Part shown: one piece after another, positions 57,101 through 63,779 of the stretch
Numbering within the stretch: the stretch's first letter is position 1
Layout of the letters: every line of letters starts with the position of its first letter
Origin: Phycisphaerae bacterium
GTDB taxonomy: Bacteria; Planctomycetota; Phycisphaerae; Sedimentisphaerales; Anaerohalosphaeraceae
Reading direction: 5' to 3'
NCBI GenBank assembly: GCA_018052735.1
Contig: JAGPMT010000003.1
Location: 109,057 to 173,056, forward strand
Length of the DNA: 64,000 nucleotides
Notes under the pieces: model-generated
Seen by the model: the letters and a program-made list of their open reading frames with translations, nothing else
What the model was told of the DNA's origin: nothing
The model's database searches: none
Position numbers and translations under genes: made by a program

Positions 57101-57386
57101 GCCCAATATATTCAAATTGGTCCTGACAGGTGCCCATCAGGTTTTCTTTCTGTCGGGCCAGCCGCTTGATTGTGCGCTGGGACTCTTCGAGACTTTCCTT
57201 GACAGCGGCAAGGGTGGATTGGGACTGCTGAAGCTGACGTAAAAGCATATCTTTGGGACTGCGGCGCTGAAGCAGCTCAAGCACTCTCGGTCTTCCCTCT
57301 GGGCATCGGCTGTCGGACAGCTGCTCTGCAGGACATTCTTCTGTCAACACTTTTTGCTGTACCAGCGGCGTAATATCTGAACTCAC
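54135..57386 (-). CDS. Large coiled-coil protein, 1083 residues
   Basis: I do not recognise a family. Nearly the whole protein (about residues 45-1040) is predicted coiled coil, very rich in Gln, Glu, Leu and Ala, with recurring LQxQL-type heptads. It has no signal peptide or transmembrane segment, and the short tails are Pro/Arg-rich. It includes a nearly exact tandem duplication of 60 residues (about 590-711). It starts at GTG 57386 with AAGGAG six bases upstream. It is convergent with gspD (7 bp between stops). A structural or cytoskeletal role, or one linked to secretion, is possible but unproven. Confidence 0.85.
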   Translation of the reverse strand: MSSDITPLVQQKVLTEECPAEQLSDSRCPEGRPRVLELLQRRSPKDMLLRQLQQSQSTLAAVKESLEESQRTIKRLARQKENLMGTCQDQFEYIGQLQHQLAQLQQQKNQTDEQFQLLEAHSAEQACSIASLSEKLRWADIQIVSLEELVQKEREKNAALTDLQLQFQQVQQELRSALRQKENLAGTCRDQAEYIGELKDKISQLQLLQSDFCSIQEALQQEQMISRTAQSKLAEMEAARQQQIHQVNDLQSHIELLEQEKQKLACEVQGLQKQLEKTDAELALKDEHIHLAEAQRQQLKTENAALLAELQQQKQENTALLNELAGLKDAGEKYQAAASQCLLFEEQILKLSEQVKEKDIQLEAAAAELGDYRNRRQQWEEEAQRYTSLAEQLAQQCRMLEAKLQAAEDQLRQTSQAAHRQQEEFHHRIQAAECQRQEAHKQIDALKANLDEACGQISTLQSRLAAAAEAEIKYQQTLEQMESLQKDIRNLHRRLESQTAETESARLLLQESEKAKTILQEKLNQEKTAAKRLSLQKSGLERQLEDAFGALKQLRGSYLQLQQAYDIQADELEKTCNQYQQQIEQMQGQLDGAVRQTQIQDSQIQELNRQYEQLAATHRDLQAQYEQQTRTLDAERADNARQINTLQEQLDGAVRQIQIQDSQIQELNRQYEQLAATHRDLQVQYEQQTRTLDAERADNARQINTLQEQLDEKTGLTESLQAQIDILKVTEEAYHGTLEQMQLIQTKQEELQGRLEAKISELERAHNQLEQSRLERHKLEEELNHQKLCCQQLNQQKDNLASQIETAAAASEQIQKQYRQILDELEFRKRQFKSELDTRDQQIRSLQERLQEALHQIQEFESMLELSRTEASQLRQTADKTTQQIIHLQSRIAQQNMEYAALQDQLASLQRCPIELSDNPSDFENAQIRIQLLSQDLTRETQAHAAARQELETCKTHLNRLENQLQEQNQLIQSLQQEKQDSAVQLCQMQQELESLQKASANVLGLERRYKEAVQRVENLTAQVKEQTESLKKAHQTINFLRMQKTPSSVRIPGVDTPARPLVTPPCGPKTVQSRQPNTSGNG
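55253..55620. repeat. Two 180-bp direct repeats within the coiled-coil gene
   Basis: Sequence 55253-55440 recurs at 55433-55620 with a period of exactly 180 bp and only about ten scattered substitutions. The copies encode 60 residues each (QEQLD...ERADNARQINTL unit) and preserve the heptad phase, so the duplication adds a block of coiled coil without breaking the frame. Few substitutions suggest a fairly recent event. Confidence 0.95.
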
Positions 57387-57865
57387 TCAACACTCCTTAA
57401 TTTCCCGAATGGATGTTTTACACCGGATACAAACGGAACGTATCCTTCTATCTATATTTTTCGGCTTTCGCCGGATTTTCTTGTTAGTATAATTTTTGAG
57501 AAATATACCGGATGCCGGCAAAAAGGTTTTTATGGGACTAAAAATGTAAGATTGACTTCAGCAGAGCAGTTTACCTAAAGCAGATGAAGCTCCTATGTAT
57601 ACTTATATGCCCTTTGTAAAGAACAAGCAGCTGCTATGTAACCGGAGGATGCCTTGGTTAGATCTGGAAATGTCAAAACCGATAGGCGATTTTTTAAAAA
57701 ATATTGGATGCAGCAAAAACAGAACATTGCGGTTAACCTTTTTATTATTAAAGCCGCCTCTAAGTTCTTTTCGGCGTAGGTACGGCCAATTCTGCCCTGT
57801 GCTGCCGCGTGCCCATCCTGATAGGGATTGCTGTTTTGTGGATATTCCCAGAAAGAAGATACCAG

Positions 57866-57959
57866 GTATCTTTTTTGCAAGCCGACATTTAGTATCCTTT
57901 TTCATCGAACCCACTCCCGGTATCCTTTTTCAGAAAAACGATATGCGGTGTCCTGTTCT
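57866..57959. repeat. Degenerate ~28-bp direct repeats sharing GTATCCTTTTTC
   Basis: The word GTATC(C/T)TTTTTC occurs at 57866, 57892 and 57920, with a weaker copy at 57948, at spacings of 26, 28 and 28 bp. The intervening sequences differ. It looks like a small eroded direct-repeat tract. Confidence 0.55.
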
Positions 57960-58266
57960 AAGGGCGGCGATGTGTATATTGAGGCCGTCTAATACCATCG
58001 ACAACGCCAGAAAATTAGAGCATTATCCACTATTGTCGATAATTGTTGATTACTCTCTCATACTCTACTCTTAGAGTTTATCTTCCAGAGCTCCCATCAC
58101 CTCCAGCAGCGGCAACCTGCTGCCAAAAAAGATGCATAGTACACTCTGGACATTCAAAATCTATTTTTTGGTTTGCAATAATTTTGGTAAAATTTTTGCT
58201 GCTGCATAGAGTCCATCCATTCAAACGATGACACTATTTCTTGACCACCCGAATACTGGAATACCA

Positions 58267-58295
58267 TTGACAAACAGATTCCGATTCCGTATCCT
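58267..58295 (+). promoter_or_regulatory. Promoter for tRNA-Pro
   Basis: A consensus -35 TTGACA (58267-58272) and -10 TATCCT (58290-58295) are separated by 17 bp. The predicted start lies about ten bases before the mature tRNA 5' end. Confidence 0.6.
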
Positions 58296-58313
58296 GCGGC
58301 AGTTGGCTGACAG

Positions 58314-58389
58314 CGGGGTGTAGCTCAGCTTGGCTTAGAGCGCCTGGTTTGGGACCAGGAGGCCGAAGGTTCGAATCCTTTCACCCCGA
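58314..58389 (+). tRNA. tRNA-Pro, anticodon TGG
   Basis: A full cloverleaf is visible. The 7-bp acceptor pairs CGGGGTG (58314-58320) with CACCCCG (58382-58388), and the D arm contains TAGCTCAGCTTGG. The anticodon stem CCTGG/CCAGG encloses loop TTTGGGA (anticodon TGG), and the T arm GAAGG-TTCGAAT-CCTTT follows. The discriminator is A, and CCA is not encoded. It reads CCN proline codons. It has its own promoter and lies 33 bp before queE. Confidence 0.96.
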
Positions 58390-58422
58390 TTTTTCACAGA
58401 TTTCTACCCTTCGGGCTGAATA

Positions 58423-59085
58423 ATGATTGTCAATGAACTATTCTACTCATTGCAGGGGGAGGGCCTTCTGGCCGGAGTGCCGAGCGTTTTTGTTCGGCTG
58501 GCGGGCTGTCCGTTGCGATGCCGCTGGTGCGATACCAAGTATGCTTGGAATGCGGATGCGGGACAATCAATGACCGCTGAGCAAATACTGGAACACATCG
58601 CCTGCTATCCCACCCGTTATGTTGTCCTTACAGGGGGCGAGCCGCTGATGCATGAAGGCATTTTTGACCTTATTAGGGCAATCCATCGGAAGGCATACCA
58701 TTTGACAGTGGAAACAGCAGGCATTATATCTCCGGCTGAGTTGCCGATCGATTTGATGAGCATAAGTCCCAAATTATCCAATACAATAGCAGATGGCACT
58801 CAAAGCCCTCCAGCTAATCCCGAAACAGTTATGCGACTGATTGCTTCTTACCCCTATCAGCTGAAATTTGTAGTAGATGACCCAAAAGATTTGGATGAAA
58901 TCGCATGTTTCGTCAATAAACTGGCAGCAGTTGATCCTTACAAGATTTATCTGATGCCGCAGGCAGCCAATACGGCTGATTATCTCGAAAAATCCCGCTG
59001 GCTGGCTGAATACTGCCTGCAAACCGGCTTCCTGTTTTCACCGCGGCTCCATATTATGCTCTGGAACGGCAGGCGGGGCAGATAG
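58423..59085 (+). CDS. queE: 7-carboxy-7-deazaguanine synthase (radical SAM)
   Basis: The 220-residue enzyme makes 7-carboxy-7-deazaguanine from 6-carboxytetrahydropterin in queuosine synthesis. The opening NELFYSLQGEGLLAGVPSVFVRLAGC and the CxxxCxxC iron-sulfur site (Cys29, Cys33, Cys36, followed by WCDTKYAW) define the family, with VLTGGEPLMH as the SAM-binding GGEP motif. No other queuosine genes are adjacent. Confidence 0.95.
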   Translation: MIVNELFYSLQGEGLLAGVPSVFVRLAGCPLRCRWCDTKYAWNADAGQSMTAEQILEHIACYPTRYVVLTGGEPLMHEGIFDLIRAIHRKAYHLTVETAGIISPAELPIDLMSISPKLSNTIADGTQSPPANPETVMRLIASYPYQLKFVVDDPKDLDEIACFVNKLAAVDPYKIYLMPQAANTADYLEKSRWLAEYCLQTGFLFSPRLHIMLWNGRRGR

Positions 59086-59156
59086 CGGCAATAACGGCTC
59101 TTTTATTCTAATAATCAATGATAAAATTCTTAAAATTAATGAACATTATAACTGAA

Positions 59157-59191
59157 TAGTAGTATTTATTAAATAAGATTAGATACTATTA
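59157..59191. promoter_or_regulatory. Imperfect inverted repeat upstream of the PerR-type gene
   Basis: Arms TAGTAGTAT (59157-59165) and ATACTATTA (59183-59191) match at eight of nine positions with 17 bp between, 12 bp before the start codon. The left arm contains a -10-like TAGTAT. It may be an autoregulatory operator; it is not a close match to the known Per box. Confidence 0.4.
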
Positions 59192-59202
59192 AGGCTTCAA
59201 TA

Positions 59203-59661
59203 ATGGATAAAGAGGAAGAAAAAATCAGGATTGACAAAAAAATTGCGGAATTTAAGGATAAATGCCGCTTAAACGGTTTGCGGATTACCCCCCAGCGTTT
59301 GGCGATTTACAAAGCACTGGTTGAAACAAAAACACATCCGACAGCCGAAGAGGTGTACAGTCAGGTGCAAAAGGAATTCAGTAATATTTCACTGGATACT
59401 GTCAACAGAACTCTATTGACGCTTTCGGAAATCGGAGCAGCTTTTATTGTGGAAGGGACAGGACAGCCCAGACGCTATGACGGAGGACTGGAAAACCATC
59501 AGCATTTTCGCTGTATTAAATGCGGTACGATTATGGATTTCTACTATGAACCCTACGATAAACTTGACATTCCTGACTATTTGCAGGTTACTGTCCTGCG
59601 TAAAACGGTCTATTTGGAAGGATTGTGCGGCATCTGCTCGGGAATGCCTGCATTCCATTAA
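59203..59661 (+). CDS. perR: PerR-type Fur-family peroxide regulator
   Basis: The 152-residue metalloregulator has a winged-helix domain (about 20-90, ITPQRLAIYKALVE, DTVNRTLLTLSEIG) and a C-terminal dimerisation domain. Residues equivalent to the B. subtilis PerR regulatory site are all present at a constant offset of eight: His45, Asp93, His99, His101 and Asp112. The Asp at the last position is what marks PerR rather than Fur. The structural zinc cysteines are Cys104, Cys107, Cys142 and Cys145. The gene opens an island of peroxide and oxygen defence genes, which it likely represses. Confidence 0.9.
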   Translation: MDKEEEKIRIDKKIAEFKDKCRLNGLRITPQRLAIYKALVETKTHPTAEEVYSQVQKEFSNISLDTVNRTLLTLSEIGAAFIVEGTGQPRRYDGGLENHQHFRCIKCGTIMDFYYEPYDKLDIPDYLQVTVLRKTVYLEGLCGICSGMPAFH

Positions 59662-59697
59662 GCAATCACCATTTTGTTTAAGAAAGGAAAGGTTAGT

Positions 59698-60270
59698 ATG
59701 AGTTTAAAAGGAACCCAGACCGAGAAAAATCTCTTGACGGCATTTTGCGGCGAATCGCAGGCTCGAAACCGCTATACCTATTTCGCCAGTCAGGCAAAGA
59801 AGGAAGGTTACGTGCAGATTTCTGCGATATTTGAAGAAACAGCCAATCAGGAAAAGGAACATGCCAAGCGTCTATTTAAGTTTCTTGAAGGAGGCGAAGT
59901 CGAAATTTGTGCGGCTTTCCCGGCAGGCGTTATTGGGACGACGGAGGAAAATCTTTTAGAGGCAGCCAATGGCGAAAACTATGAAACCACCCAGATGTAT
60001 CCGGATTTTGCCCAGACGGCAGAAAAGGAAGGTTTTAAGGAAATTGCGGCAGTATTCCGCAAGATTGCTGTCGCTGAGGCCCGTCATCGCGACCGGTACC
60101 AGGCCCTGCGCAACAATATTCTAAACGGACAGGTTTTCCGCCGCGACACAAAAGTACGCTGGGTCTGCCGCAATTGCGGGTATGTGCATGAAGGACTGGA
60201 AGCTCCTAGTGTCTGTCCGGCCTGCAATCATCCGCAGGATTATTTTGAATTGGAAGCCGTTAACTATTAA
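59698..60270 (+). CDS. rbr: Rubrerythrin
   Basis: The 190-residue cytosolic diiron peroxidase reduces hydrogen peroxide with electrons from rubredoxin or NADH-linked carriers. The ferritin-like domain has [38 protein letters not shown] and [11 protein letters not shown] with the bridging glutamates and histidine. The C-terminal rubredoxin-like knuckle is [10 protein letters not shown]...[17 protein letters not shown] lies upstream of ATG 59698. It directly follows the PerR gene (36 bp). Confidence 0.97.
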   Translation: MSLKGTQTEKNLLTAFCGESQARNRYTYFASQAKKEGYVQISAIFEETANQEKEHAKRLFKFLEGGEVEICAAFPAGVIGTTEENLLEAANGENYETTQMYPDFAQTAEKEGFKEIAAVFRKIAVAEARHRDRYQALRNNILNGQVFRRDTKVRWVCRNCGYVHEGLEAPSVCPACNHPQDYFELEAVNY

Positions 60271-60279
60271 CCGAGGAGG

Positions 60280-60347
60280 GCAGCAAACACCGATGAGTCG
60301 GTGACCGGTGCGGAGGGGACAGCCGGCTCACCCCTCATCGGAGCTGC
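60280..60347 (+). ncRNA. Structured leader between rubrerythrin and thiol peroxidase
   Basis: Nested complementary arms span the gap: GCAGC (60280-60284) with GCTGC (60343-60347), and CCGATGAG (60290-60297) with CTCATCGG (60334-60341). A further near-match of TGACCGG with CCGGCTCA lies inside. The multi-stem structure ends 11 bp before the AAGGAG of the tpx-like gene. It could be a cis-regulatory RNA, an intercistronic stabiliser or an attenuator; it matches no riboswitch class I recognise. Confidence 0.5.
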
Positions 60348-60369
60348 GGGAATGCGGAAGGAGCAGAAA

Positions 60370-60963
60370 GTGAAAAAAACACTTTTGATTATTTTATGGA
60401 TTTGGATTATTTTATCTGCTGGCTGTGAAAGGAACCCATCTATGGAAAGAAAAAATACTGTTACAATGAAAGGAGCCCCCCTGACCCTGACGGGTGAATT
60501 GGTTTCTGTTGGTCAGCCGGCACCGGATTTTACTGCAGCAGCCAATGATTTATCCCCGGTCAAGCTTTCGGATTACAGAGGCAAAGTTGTTGTTATTGTG
60601 TCGGTGCCGTCTCTGGATACGCCCGTCTGCGATATCGAAACGCGGCGGTTTAATCAGGAAGCAGCCGAATTTGGAGATCAGGTGGCAGTTTTAGTTGTCA
60701 GCATGGATTTGCCGTTTGCCCAGAAAAGATGGTGCGGAGCAGCAGGAGTCGGGAATGTCCGGACGGTATCCGATTATCAATTTGCCGAATTTGGGACAAA
60801 ATACGGGCTGCTGATTGAACAGCTGCGTCTGCTTGCCCGGGCTGTGGTTGTAGTGGATAAACTCGGTACGGTTCAGTATGTTCAGCTGGTCCCCGAAATA
60901 GCTTCTGAACCTGATTATGACGATGTCAGAGCGGCCATAAAAAAAACTTCTTTGAGCAAATGA
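60370..60963 (+). CDS. tpx: Thiol peroxidase (Tpx type) with lipoprotein signal
   Basis: The 197-residue peroxiredoxin has the Tpx core VTMKGAPLTLTGELVSVGQPAPDF, the peroxidatic site TPVC (Thr84, Cys87) and the resolving Cys122 in RWCGAAGVGNV, as in E. coli Tpx (61 and 95). Unlike ordinary cytosolic Tpx, the N-terminus is a signal with lipobox LSAGC (Cys19). GTG 60370 is chosen because AAGGAG lies six bases upstream; a start at 60442 would remove the signal. The upstream leader is structured. Confidence 0.87.
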   Translation: MKKTLLIILWIWIILSAGCERNPSMERKNTVTMKGAPLTLTGELVSVGQPAPDFTAAANDLSPVKLSDYRGKVVVIVSVPSLDTPVCDIETRRFNQEAAEFGDQVAVLVVSMDLPFAQKRWCGAAGVGNVRTVSDYQFAEFGTKYGLLIEQLRLLARAVVVVDKLGTVQYVQLVPEIASEPDYDDVRAAIKKTSLSK

Positions 60964-61000
60964 ACGAAATTGCAACATTCATGTTTGTGAGGCAATTGCT

Positions 61001-62182
61001 ATGAAAATGCTTGCTGACAATGTCTTAGCGGTCGGCGTTCAGCACTGGGACCGCCGGTTGTTTGATGAACTGATTCCTCTGCCTGACGGCACCAGTTACA
61101 ACGCCTATCTGGTTAAAGGAAGCCAGAAGACGGCGCTTCTGGACACGGTGGATCCTGAAAAAATAGAGGCCCTGATTGACCATTTGATGCGGGCGGGGGC
61201 AGAAAAGATCGATTATATTGTCAGCCACCACGCCGAGCAGGACCATTCCGGCGGCATCCCGGATATGCTGATGATGTATCCGGAAGCCAAGGTTGTTGCC
61301 AATCCCAAATGCAAGGCGATGCTGATGGACCACCTGCACATTGATGCCGATGTATTCATCGAAGTGCAGGATGGGCAATCCCTTTCGCTGGGTGATAAAA
61401 CCCTGCATTTTCTCTATACGCCGTGGGTTCACTGGCCTGAGACGATGACCACATGGCTGCCGGAAGACAAAATCCTGTTCAGCTGCGATTTCTTCGGATC
61501 TCATCAGGCCGCCTCCAATTTGTTTGTTCAGGATGAAGCCCGCACCTTGGAGGCAGCCAAACGCTATTACGGCGAAATTATGATGCCGTTTCGCAGCTCC
61601 ATCCGCAGCAACCTTAAAAAACTGGAGCCGCTGGATATCCGTTTGATTGCTCCCAGCCACGGGCCTGTTTACCAGAAGCCCGAGCTGATTATCCATGCCT
61701 ATAAAGACTGGACGGATGAGGATAAGGTTGCCAACGCCGTTGTTCTTCCGTATGTTTCGATGCACGGCAGTACCGGCAAAATGGCCACCTACCTTGTGGA
61801 GGCACTTATGGAGCGGGGCATTGATGTTCATCCGTTCAATCTGTCCGCTGCGGATATAGGCGAAATAGTAATTTCGCTTGTCAGCGCAGCAACGGTTGTC
61901 ATGGGGATTCCCACTGTGCTGACCGGGGCGCATCCATCGGCCCTGTATTGTGCGGCGCTGGTTAACGCCCTCAGGCCCAAAACCAAATTCGTCGGCATTA
62001 TCGGTTCTTACGGATGGGGCAGCAAAATGGTTGAGCAGATCAGCAGTCTCCTGGGCAATGTAAAGGCAGAAATGTTGGAGCCGGTGCTGGCCAAAGGACA
62101 GGCCCAAGAGGAAACATACTCGAAATTGGATGCCTTAGCCGACACGATTGCTGCCAAGCACCGGCAGCTGGGGATAGCATAG
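61001..62182 (+). CDS. Flavodiiron protein (FprA/A-type flavoprotein)
   Basis: The 393-residue cytosolic enzyme reduces oxygen (or nitric oxide) to water in anaerobes. The metallo-beta-lactamase-like domain has the ligand set HxExDH (His77, Glu79, Asp81, His82), [19 protein letters not shown] and APSHGP. A flavodoxin domain (about 250-393) begins with [12 protein letters not shown]. No C-terminal rubredoxin is fused, so electrons probably come from a separate carrier such as rubrerythrin's partner rubredoxin. Confidence 0.95.
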   Translation: MKMLADNVLAVGVQHWDRRLFDELIPLPDGTSYNAYLVKGSQKTALLDTVDPEKIEALIDHLMRAGAEKIDYIVSHHAEQDHSGGIPDMLMMYPEAKVVANPKCKAMLMDHLHIDADVFIEVQDGQSLSLGDKTLHFLYTPWVHWPETMTTWLPEDKILFSCDFFGSHQAASNLFVQDEARTLEAAKRYYGEIMMPFRSSIRSNLKKLEPLDIRLIAPSHGPVYQKPELIIHAYKDWTDEDKVANAVVLPYVSMHGSTGKMATYLVEALMERGIDVHPFNLSAADIGEIVISLVSAATVVMGIPTVLTGAHPSALYCAALVNALRPKTKFVGIIGSYGWGSKMVEQISSLLGNVKAEMLEPVLAKGQAQEETYSKLDALADTIAAKHRQLGIA

Positions 62183-62229
62183 CAGGCGTTAATAACGAAA
62201 AGGAATCTATTCAGATTGGGAGTGTAACA

Positions 62230-62604
62230 ATGGCAGCAAAACTTGAAATTTACAAATGTATGGCATGCGGCAACATTGTAGAGGTTGTTCACGGCGGCGA
62301 TGGCCAGCTGGTCTGCTGCGGCCAGCCGATGAAAAAAATGGTCGAAAACACAGTGGACGCGGCCAAAGAAAAGCATGTGCCGGTCATCGAAAAAATCGAC
62401 GGCGGCTTTAAAGTGACGGTTGGTGCGGTAGCTCATCCTATGGAAGAAAAGCACTATATTGAGTGGATTGAACTGCAGGCCGACGGTCAGGTGTATCGGC
62501 AGTTTTTAAGCCCCGGCCAGAAGCCGGAAGCCGTGTTTTGGGTGAAGGCCGAAAAGGCTGCTGCCCGCGAATACTGCAACTTGCACGGTCTCTGGAAAGC
62601 CTAA
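62230..62604 (+). CDS. dfx: Desulfoferrodoxin, class I superoxide reductase
   Basis: The 124-residue enzyme reduces superoxide to hydrogen peroxide. Center I ligands are Cys10, Cys13, Cys29 and Cys30; the catalytic center II has His49, His69, His75, Cys116 and His119, identical in position to the Desulfovibrio protein. The gene follows the flavodiiron gene by 47 bp. Product hydrogen peroxide would be removed by rubrerythrin and Tpx in the same island. Confidence 0.97.
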   Translation: MAAKLEIYKCMACGNIVEVVHGGDGQLVCCGQPMKKMVENTVDAAKEKHVPVIEKIDGGFKVTVGAVAHPMEEKHYIEWIELQADGQVYRQFLSPGQKPEAVFWVKAEKAAAREYCNLHGLWKA

Positions 62605-62607
62605 GAC

Positions 62608-62624
62608 CAACCCCCGGTTGTTTT
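62608..62624 (+). terminator. Weak terminator-like hairpin between dfx and ferritin genes
   Basis: A 5-bp stem CAACC/GGTTG (62608-62612, 62616-62620) with a three-base loop is followed by TTTT. It could partly reduce read-through into the ferritin gene. Confidence 0.3.
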
Positions 62625-62648
62625 AGCAGATTTTAAGAGGAGAAAACA

Positions 62649-63167
62649 ATGCTTAACAAAAAGATGGAAGAGGCATTGAATAAACAGATTAATGCAGAAA
62701 CCTATTCTGCATATCTGTATTGGTCCATGTCGGCAGCACTGGAAAAAATGAATCTTCCCGGATTTGCCAGCTGGATGCGGGTGCAGGCGCAGGAAGAGAT
62801 GGTTCATGCGTCTATGTTTTACAAGCATATTATCGAGCGCGACGGAACGGTCCGGCTGGCGGCTGTCGATGCGCCGCCCCATCAATGGAGCGGCGTCCAG
62901 CAGGTATTTGAAGCAGCCCTGAAGCATGAGCAGCATGTCAGCGGCTTGATTAACAGTCTGTTTGATTTGGCTGTGCAGGAAAAGGATCATGCAGCAAACC
63001 TGTTTCTGCAATGGTTTGTAAATGAGCAGATTGAAGAAGAAAAGAATGCCAGAGATATAATCGGCCGGCTGGAAATCGCCGGCGGCACAGCAGGCGGATT
63101 ATACATGCTGGACAAAGAAATGGCGGCACGTGTGTTTACGATGCCGGCGGCCGAACAGCAACCTTAA
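62649..63167 (+). CDS. ftnA: Ferritin
   Basis: The 172-residue protein forms the iron-storage 24-mer. It has a four-helix bundle with ferroxidase residues in KQINAETYSAYLYWSM and AQEEMVHASMFYKHI, and the C-terminal helix VNEQIEEEKNARDII. It lacks a heme-ligating methionine of bacterioferritin, so the ferritin type is favoured. AGAGGAG precedes the ATG. It would take up iron and limit Fenton chemistry in the stress island. Confidence 0.95.
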   Translation: MLNKKMEEALNKQINAETYSAYLYWSMSAALEKMNLPGFASWMRVQAQEEMVHASMFYKHIIERDGTVRLAAVDAPPHQWSGVQQVFEAALKHEQHVSGLINSLFDLAVQEKDHAANLFLQWFVNEQIEEEKNARDIIGRLEIAGGTAGGLYMLDKEMAARVFTMPAAEQQP

Positions 63168-63195
63168 GAGCAGTTTGTTTGAATAGGAGAATCGA

Positions 63196-63699
63196 ATGGC
63201 GATTACATTCAACGCGGATGAAATTTTTGAGATGGCAGAAGAAATCGAGCGCAACGGTGCTGCCTTCTACCGGGAAGCGGCAGCCAAAGCATCCAGAGAG
63301 GACATCAAAAAAATGCTGCTGGATCTGGCGGCGATGGAAGAAGGACACGAACAAACTTTTGCCCAGATGCGAAAGAAATTATCTCCCGCCGAGAAGGAAC
63401 AGACAACGTATGACCCCGACAATGAAGTTGCCCAGTATCTGCGGACGATGGCAGATTTTCACGGCACCGAGGGCAAAATCAGTCCTTCAGAAAAGCTTAC
63501 CGGCAATGAGAGTATGACCGAAATACTGAAGATTGCTCTGCAGGCAGAGAAAAATTCCATAGCCTTCTATGTGGGGATTAAGGATTTGGTGCCTTCCAGA
63601 GCCGGAAAAGGGAAAATCCAGACGATTATAATCGAAGAAATGGCACATGTCTCAGCCATAGGCGGAAAACTGCAGTCGCTGCGTCAAGCCGCTGATTAA
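63196..63699 (+). CDS. Ferritin-like diiron protein (rubrerythrin domain only)
   Basis: The 167-residue protein has the rubrerythrin-type helical domain with paired glutamates: EEIERNGAAFYREAA, AAMEEGHEQTF, QAEKNSIAFYVGI and EEMAHVS. No rubredoxin knuckle is present, and there are no cysteines near the C-terminus. It may be a peroxidase or an iron-handling protein. It lies 28 bp behind the ferritin gene with ATAGGAG upstream. Confidence 0.88.
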   Translation: MAITFNADEIFEMAEEIERNGAAFYREAAAKASREDIKKMLLDLAAMEEGHEQTFAQMRKKLSPAEKEQTTYDPDNEVAQYLRTMADFHGTEGKISPSEKLTGNESMTEILKIALQAEKNSIAFYVGIKDLVPSRAGKGKIQTIIIEEMAHVSAIGGKLQSLRQAAD

Positions 63700-63779
63700 C
63701 AGCGGTTGTTATTCTATCTGGATCCAAGCCGGCTGACTTCGGGGCGTCCAGAAAGCCGGCATGTTCGACAGGGTGGTTT

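Larger units (their letters stand above)
57387..58313. other. 0.93-kb gene-poor spacer between the coiled-coil gene and tRNA-Pro
   Basis: No frame here has a convincing start, ribosome site or known motif. The longest plus frame (57595-58074) is rich in rare residues and looks random. Visible structure is limited to short repeats near 57866-57959, a palindrome AAGATACC-A-GGTATCTT at 57856-57872, and the tRNA promoter at its end. It may be a decayed gene or element. Confidence 0.5.

Noticed and set aside
57866..57959. CRISPR array
   Set aside because: Only a 12-bp word recurs, the spacing is 26-28 bp, and the intervals are too short to be repeats plus spacers; no cas genes are near.
57595..58074. 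159-codon forward frame in the spacer before tRNA-Pro
   Set aside because: There is no ribosome site, composition is random-looking, and the reverse strand offers similar frames.
60290..60341. Hammerhead-like core in the leader before the thiol peroxidase gene
   Set aside because: The sequence CCGATGAG resembles CUGAUGA only partly, and the GAAA partner of the catalytic core is missing.
60301..60369. Longer start for the thiol peroxidase
   Set aside because: The added residues fall inside the structured leader and lie upstream of the best ribosome site.
61025..62107. 360-codon reverse frame opposite the flavodiiron gene
   Set aside because: It is a shadow of a gene with all catalytic ligands intact; the reverse product is unlike any protein.
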